The notes beneath the pieces are model-generated. The model was not told the DNA's origin, did no database searches, and worked only from the letters and a program-made list of their open reading frames with translations. 64,000 nt of DNA from Lampris incognitus (Eukaryota > Chordata > Actinopteri > Lampriformes > Lampridae). Positions 36,932-46,079 of the stretch are shown here, piece after piece. The stretch is from contig NC_079214.1 in the NCBI RefSeq assembly GCF_029633865.1, positions 17,028,753 through 17,092,752 on the forward strand, written 5' to 3'. Every line of letters starts with the position of its first letter. Within the stretch, counting starts at the first letter, position 1. Both the position numbers and the translations under genes were made by a program.

Positions 36932-38585
36932 TTTCAGTCCCTATATACACACATTAACCCAGTGTACTCAGTCCTAATGACACAGTCAGGGGACAAGTTT
37001 CTGGCCATAAACCCAACAAAGTGTGACATATATGTGTTCATAACCGCGTGTGTGACTCTATGTGTGTTGGGATACCGCTCAGAAAGTCAGCAAGTGTCCA
37101 GCCTACCCTAAGAAAAGAGTAACACTTACATTTCCAAAGAAGAACGTTAATCATTTCCCAACACAGACCGTCAGATAATCCATGACACATTGAGCTAAGA
37201 TTAAAGTGGTGCCCACCCCATATGAATCTGTTGTACTGAGAGAATGCTTTCACCTTATCTCTGCAGGTTACCTTGAGTTAACCCACGTCCCACCCACATC
37301 AAAACCAATGGGATGCACCTGGATGAAATCCTCCCTGCACTCACACTTACTGCTTTAGACACCATCCACTATTCTAATCTTTGGTCACAGGATCATTGCC
37401 AAGTTATCATGGCCCTGATTCTCCCCTTTTACCACTGGTTCCCTCAGATTATTGTGATCGAAGAATAAAAACTCTACATTTGAACTCATTCTGCACTGCT
37501 CACTTTTCTGATATACCATTCCTGCACTATGCACATACACATTTTATTTATTTATTACACATCACCTACCATTCGAACCATCAATTTTTAAATTTGAGAT
37601 TTTAAATGAGATTTTAGCTCAATTCAAAAAACATTTGTTGTCCTGTAAATACTGTTAATTTCAAATTCCACGCCGGCCTGTAAATACTGTTAAATTTATA
37701 CTGTTAATTGGTAGATTGCAGGTTTTCTAGATTTAACTAAATATTAGTGTCAGCAATGTCTGCCATGCTGTATTGCTGTGCATTTGATAAATAAAACTTG
37801 AAAGTACTGAAACTACATTTAGAGTCACTCCAAATGAAAGTGAAGCTTTGAAATTTAAATTGTGATGAAAAACACCAAAGTTCCCTCAGTCATCTCTCTA
37901 ATGAGATGAGTATTAAGTAGCCCAAACGAATGATGCACCACCCTCTTTGGGAAAATGACAGGGATCAATGAAAACTGCCATTATGCAAGAACAAAAGTCA
38001 ACTTGTTGCAGTTTCTCGTAAACCAAATGGGAGGACCTTATTGGTGTTAATGAGTGATTTGACTGCCATTATGAATTGCATCTGTGTTGAAATTCCATTG
38101 ATTGTAACTTGCACCAGGAAGGCAATATTGAAAGCCAAAGTTATTGTTTAATTGCTGTATCATTTTTAAGGTCGTCCTAAGGCCAATCACTGTAAGTTGT
38201 AGCTACCAATGGCATGACACAGCATTCACCCAAGTTATTTGAAAACAGTAATACTTTTTAATTAACAAATAACTAACAAGTACCCGCTTGCAACCAAACA
38301 TAATTGCCAAAGGATCTTTTTGTTAGTAGACTTCAGTCGTGCATTTGTTCCATAACATTGTCTCACTCTTCTTCATGGATGCAGCATCACAACAATCTTT
38401 GCTGCGACATTCTGAAAGAATCCTTCTCGACAGACTACAGTTACTTTCAGAAGAACTATTCGGGTTCACTGCCTCTCATGTGGGTTAAGAAAGACATTTC
38501 CATACAGTGGAGCTTCTCTTACCTTCTTGGTGGGGTCCTCCTGGAGTTTGGAGAAGTAAAAGGAAAGAAGTTGAACAGTAAACAT
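14822..38585 (-). CDS. HKDC1: HKDC1, hexokinase domain-containing protein 1 (21 coding exons, complete)
   Basis: ATP-dependent hexose phosphorylation (glucose to glucose-6-phosphate) by two fused hexokinase units. Exons in transcript order: 38523-38585, 31755-31917, 31147-31304, 29475-29597, 26917-27012, 26538-26637, 25927-26110, 25521-25676, 24853-25086, 24314-24455, 24022-24175, 23298-23446, 22864-22983, 21079-21174, 19472-19571, 17788-17918, 17259-17425, 16659-16814, 15368-15455, 15072-15217, 14822-14960. All introns are GT-AG and phases agree; 954 codons. The N-terminus [17 protein letters not shown] is the hydrophobic mitochondrial-docking helix and is closer to HKDC1 than HK1. The N-unit keeps LDLGG (83-87), NDT (catalytic Asp213) and NTEWG (Glu264). 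The C-unit keeps LDLGG (532-536), NDT (Asp658), NTEWG (Glu747) and [11 protein letters not shown] (932 onward). One N-unit lysine-loop residue is Ser instead of the usual Thr (NWSKNF). Human HKDC1 is 917 aa; the excess is mostly one insertion at about 698-739. HKDC1 is called over HK1/HK2 from N-terminus, sequence and synteny. Confidence 0.95.
15218..15367 (-). other. HKDC1: Extra 150-nt intron in HKDC1 (exon 19/20)
   Basis: The region that is normally one 234-nt exon is split into 88 nt (15368-15455) and 146 nt (15072-15217), summing exactly to 234. The donor is GAG|GTAGAGG and the acceptor TTTTATAG|GTATGT, phase 0, between Glu860 and Val861. Reading through would add in-frame non-family sequence and then a stop near 15320. 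The paralogous exon of the N-unit (24853-25086) is an undivided 234 nt. Confidence 0.88.
16035..16476 (-). mobile_element. tRNA-derived SINE (copy B), HKDC1 intron 18
   Basis: Near-full-length copy in minus orientation. It ends at high coordinates with the tRNA-like head (GGGGCATCCGGGTGGCGTAG on the minus strand) and has the pol III B-box-like GTTCGAATCCC. The A/T-rich tail is at low coordinates. It sits in the intron between exons at 16659 and 15455. Confidence 0.85.
16811..16848. repeat. (CA)n microsatellite at HKDC1 exon 18 acceptor
   Basis: About 17 CA units directly abut the acceptor of the exon at 16659-16814. On the transcript strand the tract is (TG)n leading into TTTAG, so length changes could alter the distance from branch point to acceptor. 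Confidence 0.85.
17082..17123. repeat. Alternating CG/CA purine-pyrimidine tract
   Basis: A run of alternating GCGCGC and CACACA of about 40 nt inside HKDC1 intron 17, a composition prone to Z-DNA. ORFs here read Arg-Ala-Cys-Val repeats and are artefacts. Confidence 0.8.
17259..17918 (-). other. HKDC1: HKDC1 exons 16-17 with intron-bearing charged insertion
   Basis: The family's single 184-nt exon is here 131 nt (17788-17918) plus 167 nt (17259-17425), separated by a 362-nt intron (donor AAG|GTAACA; acceptor CTGCTTCTAG|GAAGAT, phase 0). Family sequence is clear at both ends: [14 protein letters not shown] before, and [20 protein letters not shown] after. Between them lie about 40 residues rich in Glu, Lys and Gly (for example [16 protein letters not shown] and [17 protein letters not shown]) instead of the usual short VEGxEG loop, a net gain of 38 residues. 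The insertion ends a few residues before catalytic-pocket Glu747. Both exon pieces stay in frame with no stop. Confidence 0.85.
18243..18698 (+). mobile_element. tRNA-derived SINE (copy C, full length), HKDC1 intron 15
   Basis: Best full-length reference copy in the window. It has the head GGGGCATCTGGGTGGCGTAG with tRNA-like A-box sequence, a B-box-like GTTCGAATCCC at 18299-18309, a body of about 380 nt and a tail ACAATTGGGGCGAAAAAGAG. Opposite in orientation to HKDC1. Confidence 0.88.
18778..19145 (-). mobile_element. tRNA-derived SINE (copy D), inverted relative to copy C
   Basis: Same family, minus orientation, starting about 80 bp after copy C. It has an internal deletion of roughly 70 nt (the segment around the CTGACAGTGAGGAGTTTC motif is missing). 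The two copies form a large inverted repeat in HKDC1 intron 15. Confidence 0.85.
19990..20290. repeat. Probable LINE-derived interspersed repeat
   Basis: Sequence such as AGCAGAGGAGATGAAACTGG and CTACTACAGGGCAGGATC resembles the 3' regions of fish LINEs, and a related type of sequence occurs at 63690-63900. No intact ORF. Family not identified. Confidence 0.4.
20380..20530. repeat. Dispersed repeat shared with 62400-62680
   Basis: Contains GACCAACTCCAGTTCGTCTT, GCCATGCC and GTATTAACCCTAACATGCAT, all also present in the copy near 62500. A multi-copy fish repeat of unknown class. Confidence 0.7.
20464..21010 (-). pseudogene. L2/CR1-like LINE ORF2 fragment
   Basis: A 164-codon open segment on the minus strand (20470-20964) reads like the linker between endonuclease and reverse transcriptase in L2-type LINEs: [40 protein letters not shown] and the following Tyr/Arg segment. 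It is truncated at both ends and sits in HKDC1 intron 14 in the same orientation as the host gene. Confidence 0.65.
21739..21811. repeat. (CA)36 microsatellite
   Basis: Uninterrupted CA repeat in HKDC1 intron 13; apparent ORFs are Thr-His or Cys-Val repeats. Confidence 0.97.
21926..22300 (-). pseudogene. hAT transposase C-terminal fragment
   Basis: The minus strand ending at a TAA (21926-21928) encodes [20 protein letters not shown], then [20 protein letters not shown]. This is the hAT dimerisation region plus its tail. Upstream sequence to about 22300 looks related but is broken. No terminal inverted repeats were confidently placed. It lies in HKDC1 intron 13. Confidence 0.6.
23521..23690. 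repeat. 88-bp tandem duplication ending in TG repeats
   Basis: Two units (from 23521 and from 23609) share CCTTCTGG, TTGTGTGTATTCAATTGACA and TTTCCATTTAAATGAGTG, each followed by a (TG)n run. In HKDC1 intron 11. Confidence 0.9.
24176..24313 (-). other. HKDC1: Extra 138-nt intron in HKDC1 linker (exon 10/11)
   Basis: The mammalian single exon at this place (305 nt as I recall it) is here 142 nt (24314-24455) plus 154 nt (24022-24175). The donor is CAG|GTTAAG and the acceptor GTGCTCCAG|GTGGAAG, phase 0, between Gln473 and Val474, with a good branch-point-like CTCTAAC. The intron is mostly (TG)n on the transcript strand. Read-through would give Cys-Val repeats and a stop at 24233. The position matches the exon 1/2 junction of the N-unit (KK|VDRFL versus RQ|VEETL). 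Confidence 0.88.
27690..29390 (-). pseudogene. Decayed LINE reverse-transcriptase copy, HKDC1 intron 4
   Basis: Reading along the minus strand, successive frames show [15 protein letters not shown] (about 29240), the 106-codon segment 28727-29047 ([23 protein letters not shown]), then the 237-codon segment 28005-28718 ([49 protein letters not shown]). The tail at 27706-27912 has [10 protein letters not shown] and [20 protein letters not shown]. This order is that of a multi-copy LINE RT seen in fish and invertebrates. Frames change at least three times, so it is a pseudogene, not a host exon. Confidence 0.8.
30296..30740 (-). mobile_element. tRNA-derived SINE (copy E), HKDC1 intron 3
   Basis: Full-length copy in minus orientation. 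The head near 30740 reads on the minus strand GGTGTCTGGGTGGCGTGGCG, and it has the family body and a poly-C/T tail at 30296. The ORFs called over it on both strands are SINE-derived. Confidence 0.87.
32592..33020 (-). mobile_element. tRNA-derived SINE (copy F) with 15-bp TSD
   Basis: Minus-orientation copy inserted in the LINE. The flanks share GGATTTTTTACTTTC (left 32575-32591 with two extra T; right 33021-33035), a target-site duplication typical of LINE-mobilised SINEs. Confidence 0.9.
33415..33853 (+). mobile_element. tRNA-derived SINE (copy G) with 10-bp TSD
   Basis: Plus-orientation copy flanked by TTTCTCAGAA on both sides (33405-33414 and 33854-33863). Inserted in the same LINE as copy F, in opposite orientation, about 395 bp away. 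Confidence 0.9.
34977..35125. mobile_element. Small MITE with ~45-bp inverted ends
   Basis: The left end TGTAATGACCACGGATTACT and the reverse complement of the right end TGTAACAACCACGGATGACT continue to match for about 45 nt. The 4-bp sequence GACA flanks both sides. The interior contains TCAGACCCTTCAGTTGACTG, also seen in altered form near 46500. Confidence 0.75.
36845..36928. repeat. (CA)42 microsatellite
   Basis: Uninterrupted CA run in HKDC1 intron 1. Confidence 0.97.
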
Positions 38586-39537
38586 CTTGACATGCCACAC
38601 ACCACCATACAAGTCCTCTCTGCTTATCTCTCCGCTCCTCCTGTTGCTAAACGTGTAGTTCTCCTGAAGTCAGTGCTCTGTAAAGACATGTGAAACAGCG
38701 TTGATGCATCCGTTTCTGTGTTTTAAGCATGCACTCTTGACAGAGAGATCGCATAAACAACAAAAAAAAAAGCTAGTTAATCAATCTGCAAGTTTTGGTT
38801 TTGACCTTTCCAAGTATTTTGCAGATTCCAGTTCGTCTATCCTTGTTCCCTTTCTGTCTCATTCCCAGCGTCCCCACTTGAAGTCTGACGGACCAGCTAG
38901 ATAGTTATGCAGTGACCAACCCCTGCTTTGACTCAATGATTAACCAACTAGCCAACCTCCCTCCCCCCTTCCTCTCTGTCCTTCACTTCCTCCTCCTTTT
39001 TTCTCCATCTCCTTTGAGGAGTGAGAGAAGGGGGGAAGGTTCCGTCTCACCTCCTCTCCCACATTTTCAGTACTATGGCCCTAGTGTCCATTTTTCTCTT
39101 TACTTTCTCCCTCTCTCTCCCTCCTCTACTCACAAAAACTGAAAAAATGTACTCTTTCTTAAACAAAGGCTCAGGTTCACATACCAATATATGTCAAAAA
39201 GCTGCGCTGTGATCCATACTGGGTAATATGGTCCATAGTCAATGGGACCCTGCAACAGTGACTTATAGCAGGTTGTGTTGTGTTGGTTATATTGAGTGGA
39301 GCTAATCCCTGGTCACAGGAATGCAGCAACAGTCCACATAAACTGACCTTATTTTTCTTACAGCACCTTACCAATGTTGCAAGTTTCAGCCCATTTACTA
39401 CAAACGCAGAATAGTTTGCATGGATCCCAACCACGTTACAAAGCAAATTATAGTTATTTTTTTTAGATTGATGAGCTATTAACCAATTTCCCTATTTCTT
39501 TGCAATTAAACATTCAGGCAATAAACCCATGTACTGT
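38586..39537. other. HKDC1 upstream region
   Basis: Sequence immediately 5' of the HKDC1 start codon (ATG context TCAAG-ATG). It should contain the 5' UTR and proximal promoter. I see no clear TATA box and no further coding exon. Pyrimidine-rich tract at 38950-39130. The plus-strand ORFs here are antisense or chance. Confidence 0.4.
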
Positions 39538-39765
39538 CCTCGCAGCGCGTACTATTGTGCAAAGCTAGACAGCCAGTTAACATCCAAAAGTCCTCCAATA
39601 AACACACAAGGCTTGACTTTTCTTGTATTTTACTGAAGTCTTGTTTCCTCTTGTTTTTTGTTTTACATTTGTTTTGTAAAACTGAAACATTACAGAAATA
39701 AGAAAATAATTCGGTATACAAACAACATAGCCATATTGACAGTAAGTATTATACACCTGATACAT
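39538..39765 (-). repeat. LTR of Pao/BEL element (3' LTR on minus strand)
   Basis: Direct copy of 45763-45975: both share GTGCAAAGCTAGACAGCCAG, TCCTCCAATAAACACACAAG, TTTTACTGAAGTCTTG and CATAGCCATATTGAC at about 90% identity by eye. They enclose retroviral-like pol segments on the minus strand. Exact LTR ends were not determined. Confidence 0.75.
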
Positions 39766-42700
39766 TATATCACTACAGATACAACCAAAATTGAAGGGGA
39801 ATATTGACTGGCAACTACATTCTTAAGAGTCTTTTCACTAAGTCTCTGAAAAAAGGACTACAATCACTGAGACCGGCCTTAGAAACACCTTGGCTGTCCC
39901 GTCTTCACAACCCACACCTCTACCTTGCAGACCCTCTTGTCACTGCTTGGCAAAGCCTTAACGACCAGTCCCATTGGCCATTCATTTCTGTGAGCCTGGC
40001 TGTCTTTCATAAAGACAACATCTCCTTCTTTGACATTCGGCTTGTCTTTTGTCCATTTCCTGCGGCTCTGTAGAGTCGACAAATACTCTCCTTTCCATCT
40101 CTTCCAAAAAGTGTCATCAAGACACTGGACTTGCTTCCACTGCTTTCTGTACAACTGCCCGTGCTAAAGTATCCAGAAGGGGCTAAAACAGCACTCATCT
40201 TCTGAGTAAGAAGCATCGCTGGGATGAGTACTGCAGGCATATCTGGGTCAGTGGATATGGACACAAGGGGTCTTGCATTCAAGATCTCCATCACCTCCAC
40301 CATGAAAGTGCTCAGGATTTCATGTGCGAGACAAGTTGGTCCTCTCTGGAGCAGCACTGCGTCCAGAATGCACCTGGCAACTCCGATGAGCCTCTCCCAG
40401 GAGCCACCCATGTGGGAAGCATGAAGGAGATTAAACACCCACCAGGAGCAGCCTTTTTCCTAGAGATACGTCCTGACTGTTGTTTCATCTGTGTTTATAT
40501 CCAACTGCTTACAAACTCCCACAAAGTTGGTTCCTCTGTCAGACCGCAGAAGTTTTGCTGGACCACGAATTGAGAAAAACCTTAGATCATTGATAAAGCT
40601 GTCTGTTGACATGATTTCAATCAGTTCAATATGCACTGCTCTGGTAGACACGCATGTAAAAAGCACAGCCCAGTGTTTGCTCTCCGCACCTTTTCCTCTT
40701 GTGCGATGTGTCATGATAGACCATGGTCCAAAGACATCAAGGCCAACAGCGGTGAACAGAGGTTCAGCAGTGAGTCTGTCGGCGGGCAAATCTGCCATCT
40801 TATGATCCTCCAAACTCCCTCGCATTTTGTGGCAGGTGCGACTTGTGGGTGACAGAATACACCAGATGCTTACTCCCAATTATCCAGTGTCCAGCTGCTC
40901 GGATAGCTCCTTCCGTAATGTGACGCCCTTGGTGAACCACTTGTTCATGAAAGTGTCTCGCAAGTAGGGTGGCAATGTGATAGTTGTGTGGAATGATCAG
41001 TGGGTGCTTCTCTTCTTCCGACTGGTCAGCAGAACAAAGATGACCTCCAACACGAAGCAAACCATCTTTATCTATGACCGGATTGAGCTTTTTGAGTGTG
41101 TTCTGCTTGGGGCATGTCTGTCTGTCTTCAAGACATTGAAATTGCTCCTTGAAGGCTTTGTGCTGGACATAGCAAATGATCACTGCTTTGGCTTGCGACA
41201 GCTCACTTATGCTGGATGTTTCTTTGAAACATTTCCATCCCTTCATTTCTGCATTGTCTGTCTTTCCTTTGAAGGATGCTGCAACATGAATGAGTTTGGC
41301 TATGGTTCAATAGAGTGTTCTCCAGCTTGAGCATCACTCAAAGTGTTGAGAGCCCAACTGGGACTCTAATGCCTTGGTTGCCAGAGTAGTAACCTCAAGA
41401 CAAATCTCGTCATCAGCTTCAGGTTCAATGAGGGTGAAGAGATTGGATTCAGGTGTCTCTACTGCTTTGTCACGATACAGGAAGGCTGGACCTGAGAACC
41501 AGTTGCTGTGTTGAAACTGGGATGCTAGTGTAGACCTGGTTGCATGCTGTACATGCAACCAGACTATGCTTTCTTTTTGGGCTATGGTTTCTTTTCGGAA
41601 CCGCAAAAGAACTCCCAACAGGGTATTGTTCAAGTCTGGTCCATTGAGGAGCACATCACTGAGAGATGTTCCATCACATTCAGCGCTTGAATCAAACACA
41701 ACCCGTATCTGGTCTGGCTTTTGCGGGTGGTACATGCCAAATGTTGGCAGGTACCAGTGTTCTTTACTTTTGTCTCAAGGTGGAGCCAGCTCAACTTGAT
41801 CATTGTCTAGCATCTTCTGCATGAACTTGATAAAGTGATCTTTCATTTTTGGCTTTTTCTCCAGAGTTCTCCCTAGTGAGTGGAGACGTTTCAAGGCTTG
41901 CTCCCTGTTGCTTGGCAGGTGTCTTCTAGGAGAGCAGGATAGAGGTGCCACCCAACTGTTTCCTTTATCTTGGCAAACCTCTGCATCCATGATGGCCAGG
42001 AAAGCTTTGTCGTCTATGGATAGCACTGGTTTGTTGTCATCCTTCTACCTGTCAAACACCGAACACCCCAAGTTTTCTGCACTGATGGTGAGACTTGTAT
42101 TCTCCTCACATGCAGGGAAAGTTGGACAGTGATGCCATGTCATGCCCCCATGGTCTTCCTTCCCGTGGATACTGTTGGGACATGGTCTGAGAAAGGATGC
42201 ACGACCATTGTGCAGTACATTTGTTTTGTGGACATTGACCTCTGATGGTTTGTGAGCTTTTCCCCCAAGCACACTTCTTCCACAATGACCCAGCCTAGGT
42301 CTAGCCGCTGCGCATAAGGTGCATTGTGGGGGCCGTTGATTTGCTCCCGTGCCTTGTGCACCCTAAGATGTCTCTCCCTAAGAGCAGGTGGACAGGAGCA
42401 TCTTGGTCTACAGGTTGAAATTTGTTAGCGACTGGCTGTAGATGGGGGTGATGATGTGCAATCTCTGGGGAGGGAATTTCTATCCTATCATCTGGAACCA
42501 TGTCACACTCTATTAAGGGAGGTAAAGGGAGCTGTAATTTCCCATCCATGGACTCAATGAGGAAGTTAACAGCTCTCCTACCTGAAGTGTCCAATTTCCC
42601 GTAACAGGTTTTCAAGGTGTATGGGATGGAGCTGGCTTTAACTTCAAAGAGGTTGAAGAACTCTGTCTTGGCAAGGGACTTATTACTTTGTTCATCTAGC

Positions 42701-44136
42701 ACCACACACATCTTAATGGTCTTCTCCTTTTTCCCTGCAGGGTATGCCTTCACCAAGCAGATCTTGGAACATGACCATGAACTGTCTGCATTTCCACAAA
42801 CCTCCGTGTACTTAATACATTTACTAAATATATTTTACCTGGAGGTGACAGAAGAAGGTGAGCTTTCACTTTGCTCCCAAGGTGCTCCCAAGTCCTTAGT
42901 AGTACTTAAAAAGGCGCTTTTCATGACCAATAATTTACAGGTTTGTCATCAAATTTCAGAAGACCAGTGCTCACCATTTCTCTCCAAATGAGATATCTTG
43001 CAAAGTCTTGTGCACCGTCAGGTTCAAGTAAGTATTCTTTTTCAGGATTGGCTATGAGTGGGTCCGCGATGGTGTAGTGGTCTAAGCATCAGCTTTGTGT
43101 CGATGCAGTTGCCCACTAGGGACTGGGGTTCATGCCCCGGTCTCGTCAGATCAAACTATGGCCGGACTCAACGAAGCAGCAATAATTGGCAACGCTGCCT
43201 TCGGGAGGGGGGTGGAGTCAGCTTGTGTTTGTCACATGAATGCGTCTCTGTGTGTGTCGGAAAAAGCAGTGGTTTGGCCTGGATTCACCTTATCACAAAA
43301 GTGGTGCGGCATCTGCTTCGAGGCTAAAAAAAAAAAAATCTGCTTCGAGGCTGCCGGCCAAAGAGATGCAGTTGGCGAACACATGCAGCACGAGGGTGGG
43401 TGTTTGAACTAAAATAGGGATCAATTGGCCCCTACATTGGGAGAAAAAGGGAAAAATCAGAAATAAATTCATTAAAAAAAAAAGGACTGGCTGTGAGCTT
43501 TGGAGCGCTATGAGGGTAATTATTGCTCTGACATATTCATCGTTGGCTTTTTTCATGTCCTGGTAAACCAGTTGTGTGTTGCTTTGGATACCATGACGAG
43601 TTGTTTTAGCATCAGGTATTTCCACTTTATTCATTTTTATCTCATATGACTTCACTTCTCCATGTTTCGGAGGCAGTTCAGGAAAGAATAACTCAGACTG
43701 TTGTTGGATGTACTCACTAGTGCGTTGAACTGTACTGAAGGGCTTGTCTTCAGAGTTCTCGACCAAGCTCTCTGCTTTCCACCTCGGCTTCCTCATAGAC
43801 TGTAGCTTCAGCTTCAGCTGCAGCAGCAGCTCTTTGGCACTGGAGAAGATGGAGACTAGCATCATAGTTAGCCTTTTGCTTTAGCATGCTTGCTTCCAGG
43901 GCTGCGCTCTGCTTCATCATGTCAGCTTCTCTTTCGGCGTACGCTAGTTGAGCTAGGGCAGCTTTTGCTTTAGCATAGGCTTTTGTGGCTGAAGAGGCTG
44001 TTGATGATGACCGCTGAGAGAGTATGGTGGATGCTCTAGATGACTGTGACAGCGTCAAATGCTCGAGAGGCTCCTGCTTCTTGGTTGCTTGATCTACAAG
44101 CTCTGCTTGTTCTCCACTAGCTTCATTTTGCTGCAT
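39765..44136 (-). pseudogene. Pao/BEL retrotransposon gag-pol, degenerate
   Basis: Minus-strand order: gag N-terminus at 43750-44136 (MQQNEASGEQAELVDQATKK then an Ala/Lys-rich helix); gag continuation at 43490-43865 in another frame; an aspartic-protease-like region at 42301-42756 (VHLLLGRDILG); RT N-terminus at 41600-42026 (IRVVFDSSAECDGTSLSDVL); integrase zinc-binding region at 40850-41246 (RVGGHLCSADQ, HEQVVHQGRHITEGAIR); integrase core at 40460-40879 (LDVFGPWSI, LRSDRGTNFVG); and a C-terminal domain at 39879-40438. Frames shift repeatedly. RT jumps from RFRKETIAQ to SNWFSGPAFLYR, so the RT catalytic core and RNase H are missing. Not functional. Confidence 0.88.
43059..43482 (+). mobile_element. 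Second SINE family, tRNA-derived, in gag
   Basis: Head GGGTCCGCGATGGTGTAGTG with a pol III-like promoter region and an A-rich tail. It is flanked by AGGATTGGCTATGAG (43044-43058) and AGGACTGGCTGTGAG (43483-43497), a 15-bp target-site duplication with two differences. It interrupts the Pao/BEL gag region. Distinct sequence from SINE copies A-I. Confidence 0.85.
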
Positions 44137-44151
44137 AGTGGTGTCTTCCTT

Positions 44152-45650
44152 CAGGGCCGCTGCTAGCCATTTGATATGTAATTATCAATGTTAAAACTGT
44201 GGTTAAAACTAAATAAATATAAATAAATACAAATAAGAAGGACTGATCTGTTCAAGTATTCACACAAAGCAGAAGAAAAGTTATACAACTTCACAAACAC
44301 TGCAAAAGATAGTATGTATTGCACTACAGAACAAGCATTTCCAGCAGTTGCAGGAAGCTCTTCAAAAACTTTGTAAAGTCAGTATATATTGCACTATAGA
44401 ACAGTTAAGACAACAACACAAACATACACACTCACACACAAGTGCTACCTTCTTCATTAACATAAACCAAATAACTATACTTTAATTATCAATGTTGCTA
44501 CTGTTGATAAAATTAAATGAATATAAATACAAATAAGAAAACAGAACTACACAATTAGTCACATAAAACAGAAGTTACAAAGCTTCAAAAAACACTGCAA
44601 AAGACAGTAGGCCTATATATTGCACTACAGAACAGGCATTTTCAGCAGTTGCAGGAAGCTCTACAGGTGCACGTGTCTGCATTTCCTGGCTGCAAAATCG
44701 TTAATTAAGTCATATGACAGCTTCTGAGTGAGTTCTGCATTGATGCTTATGACAGCAAGACCGCTTCGACGTTCCTGTCCCATTGATGAATGCAGGTATG
44801 TTTTAATGAGCTTAAGTTTTGAAAAACTTCGCTCAGCAGAGGCAACTGTAACTGGGAGGGTTAATGCAATGCGTAGAGCAATCCAGAGATTTGGATAGAC
44901 CTCTTGAAGTTGGTTGTCATGAAGAAATGTGAGCAACTCCAGGGCAGTTGTCTCTTGTGAGAGTTGTGGAAGGTTCATGATTTCCTGCACCATCTCAGAT
45001 CCATCAATATCAGCAACATCATGTATTTCAGAATAAATCGTATTGCCGAAAATCTGCACCCAGTAACGTAACTACTAGCTTCCCTTAAATATTTGCCTCC
45101 TCAACAATGCTGGTAACGTTAAAGATTATGGGATATTTGCTTGCAGCTAACGTTATAAGATCTTTAGCTTGCTAACTTTAGCAAGCTGGTTGCCTCATGA
45201 TGTTTCCACCATTAGGCTATGAACGTTATGAATTCCAAGGCTAACATTTAAGCACTGTACAGTATTTTAAGAATTAACATTTCTAAAACATACCTGCAAA
45301 TGTGATGCACGAGCGTCATCCCGCTCTGCTCCCGACTCCTGTTGCCTTTTTGAAGCCATAGTGTGTAGCTAACGTTTAAGTTAGCGCCAGGCTTGAGTTT
45401 GTTAGGCGCAATCGCACAGACCATAGGAGGAGGAAGAGGGGGCACCATAATTAATTTTATTATTTCGAGGAAATATGTACATCTTTGTGTAACCTATAAT
45501 GGTCTTATGATACCAATTATAATTGTGCTTCATCTTAAATTTAAATAATTAATCATTATGAAAAGTATCAATAAATAATTCTGGTGCCCCCTCGGGCAGT
45601 TGGTGCCCTACGCACAGTGCGTGATGCGCGTTATGGGAGCGGCGGCCCTG
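44152..45650 (-). mobile_element. hAT element nested in the Pao/BEL leader
   Basis: Inverted ends CAGGGCCGCTGCTAGCCAT (left) and CAGGGCCGCCGCTCCCAT (reverse complement of right end). The minus strand carries a first exon, ATG at 45359 to donor 45294 (MASKRQQESGAERDDARASH plus LQ, then GTATGT), and a C-terminal segment at 44661-45059 with LTLPVTVASAERSFSKLKLI, the hAT dimerisation motif. The zinc finger and catalytic core are absent, so it is non-autonomous. No exact 8-bp duplication directly abuts both ends. Confidence 0.8.
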
Positions 45651-45762
45651 TATATAATTTCTTCCTGAGCGTAGACTTGTGCTTGCTGGGTAAGATTGAT
45701 TTATTATTATTATTGGTTTCGAATGCTTGAGCCCGCCGTGCTCTTGTCTTTTTACTGCACCG

Positions 45763-45975
45763 CCTTCGCAGCGCGTACTCTTGTGCAAAGCTAGACAGCC
45801 AGTTAACATCCAAAAGTCCTCCAATAAACACACAAGGCTTGACTTTTCTTGTATTTTACTGAAGTCTTGATTCTTTTGTTTTTTGTTTGTTTTGTAAAAC
45901 TGAAACATTACATAAGTAATAAATCGGTATACAAACATCAACATAGCCATATTGACGGTAAGTATTCTACACATA
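45763..45975 (-). repeat. LTR of Pao/BEL element (5' LTR on minus strand)
   Basis: Direct copy of 39538-39765 with small indels (for example ATC inserted within the ACAAACATCAACATAG segment). The leader between this LTR and gag now contains the hAT insertion. Confidence 0.75.
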
Positions 45976-46079
45976 ACTACATAAATACACAATTTCTACC
46001 AAAATATAAAGCAGCAATGTACTGTATAGAAACACAGCAACTACCACAACTACAAATCAAACAAACATTAGTGAACAGA

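Larger units (their letters stand above)
31918..38522 (-). other. HKDC1: HKDC1 intron 1
   Basis: A 6.6-kb intron between the membrane-helix exon and the first catalytic exon. It holds an L2-like LINE with two nested SINEs (32145-34580), a MITE (34977-35125), a 42-unit CA repeat (36845-36928) and TG/G runs near 36488. From about 35130 to 36840 and 36930 to 38520 I see no other feature. Confidence 0.85.

Noticed and set aside
38304-38693. 129-codon plus-strand ORF
   Set aside because: It is antisense to HKDC1 exon 1 (38523-38585) and has no recognisable domain.
43059-43140. Second possible tRNA gene
   Set aside because: It is the head of a different SINE with A-rich tail and target-site duplication; no complete cloverleaf was seen.
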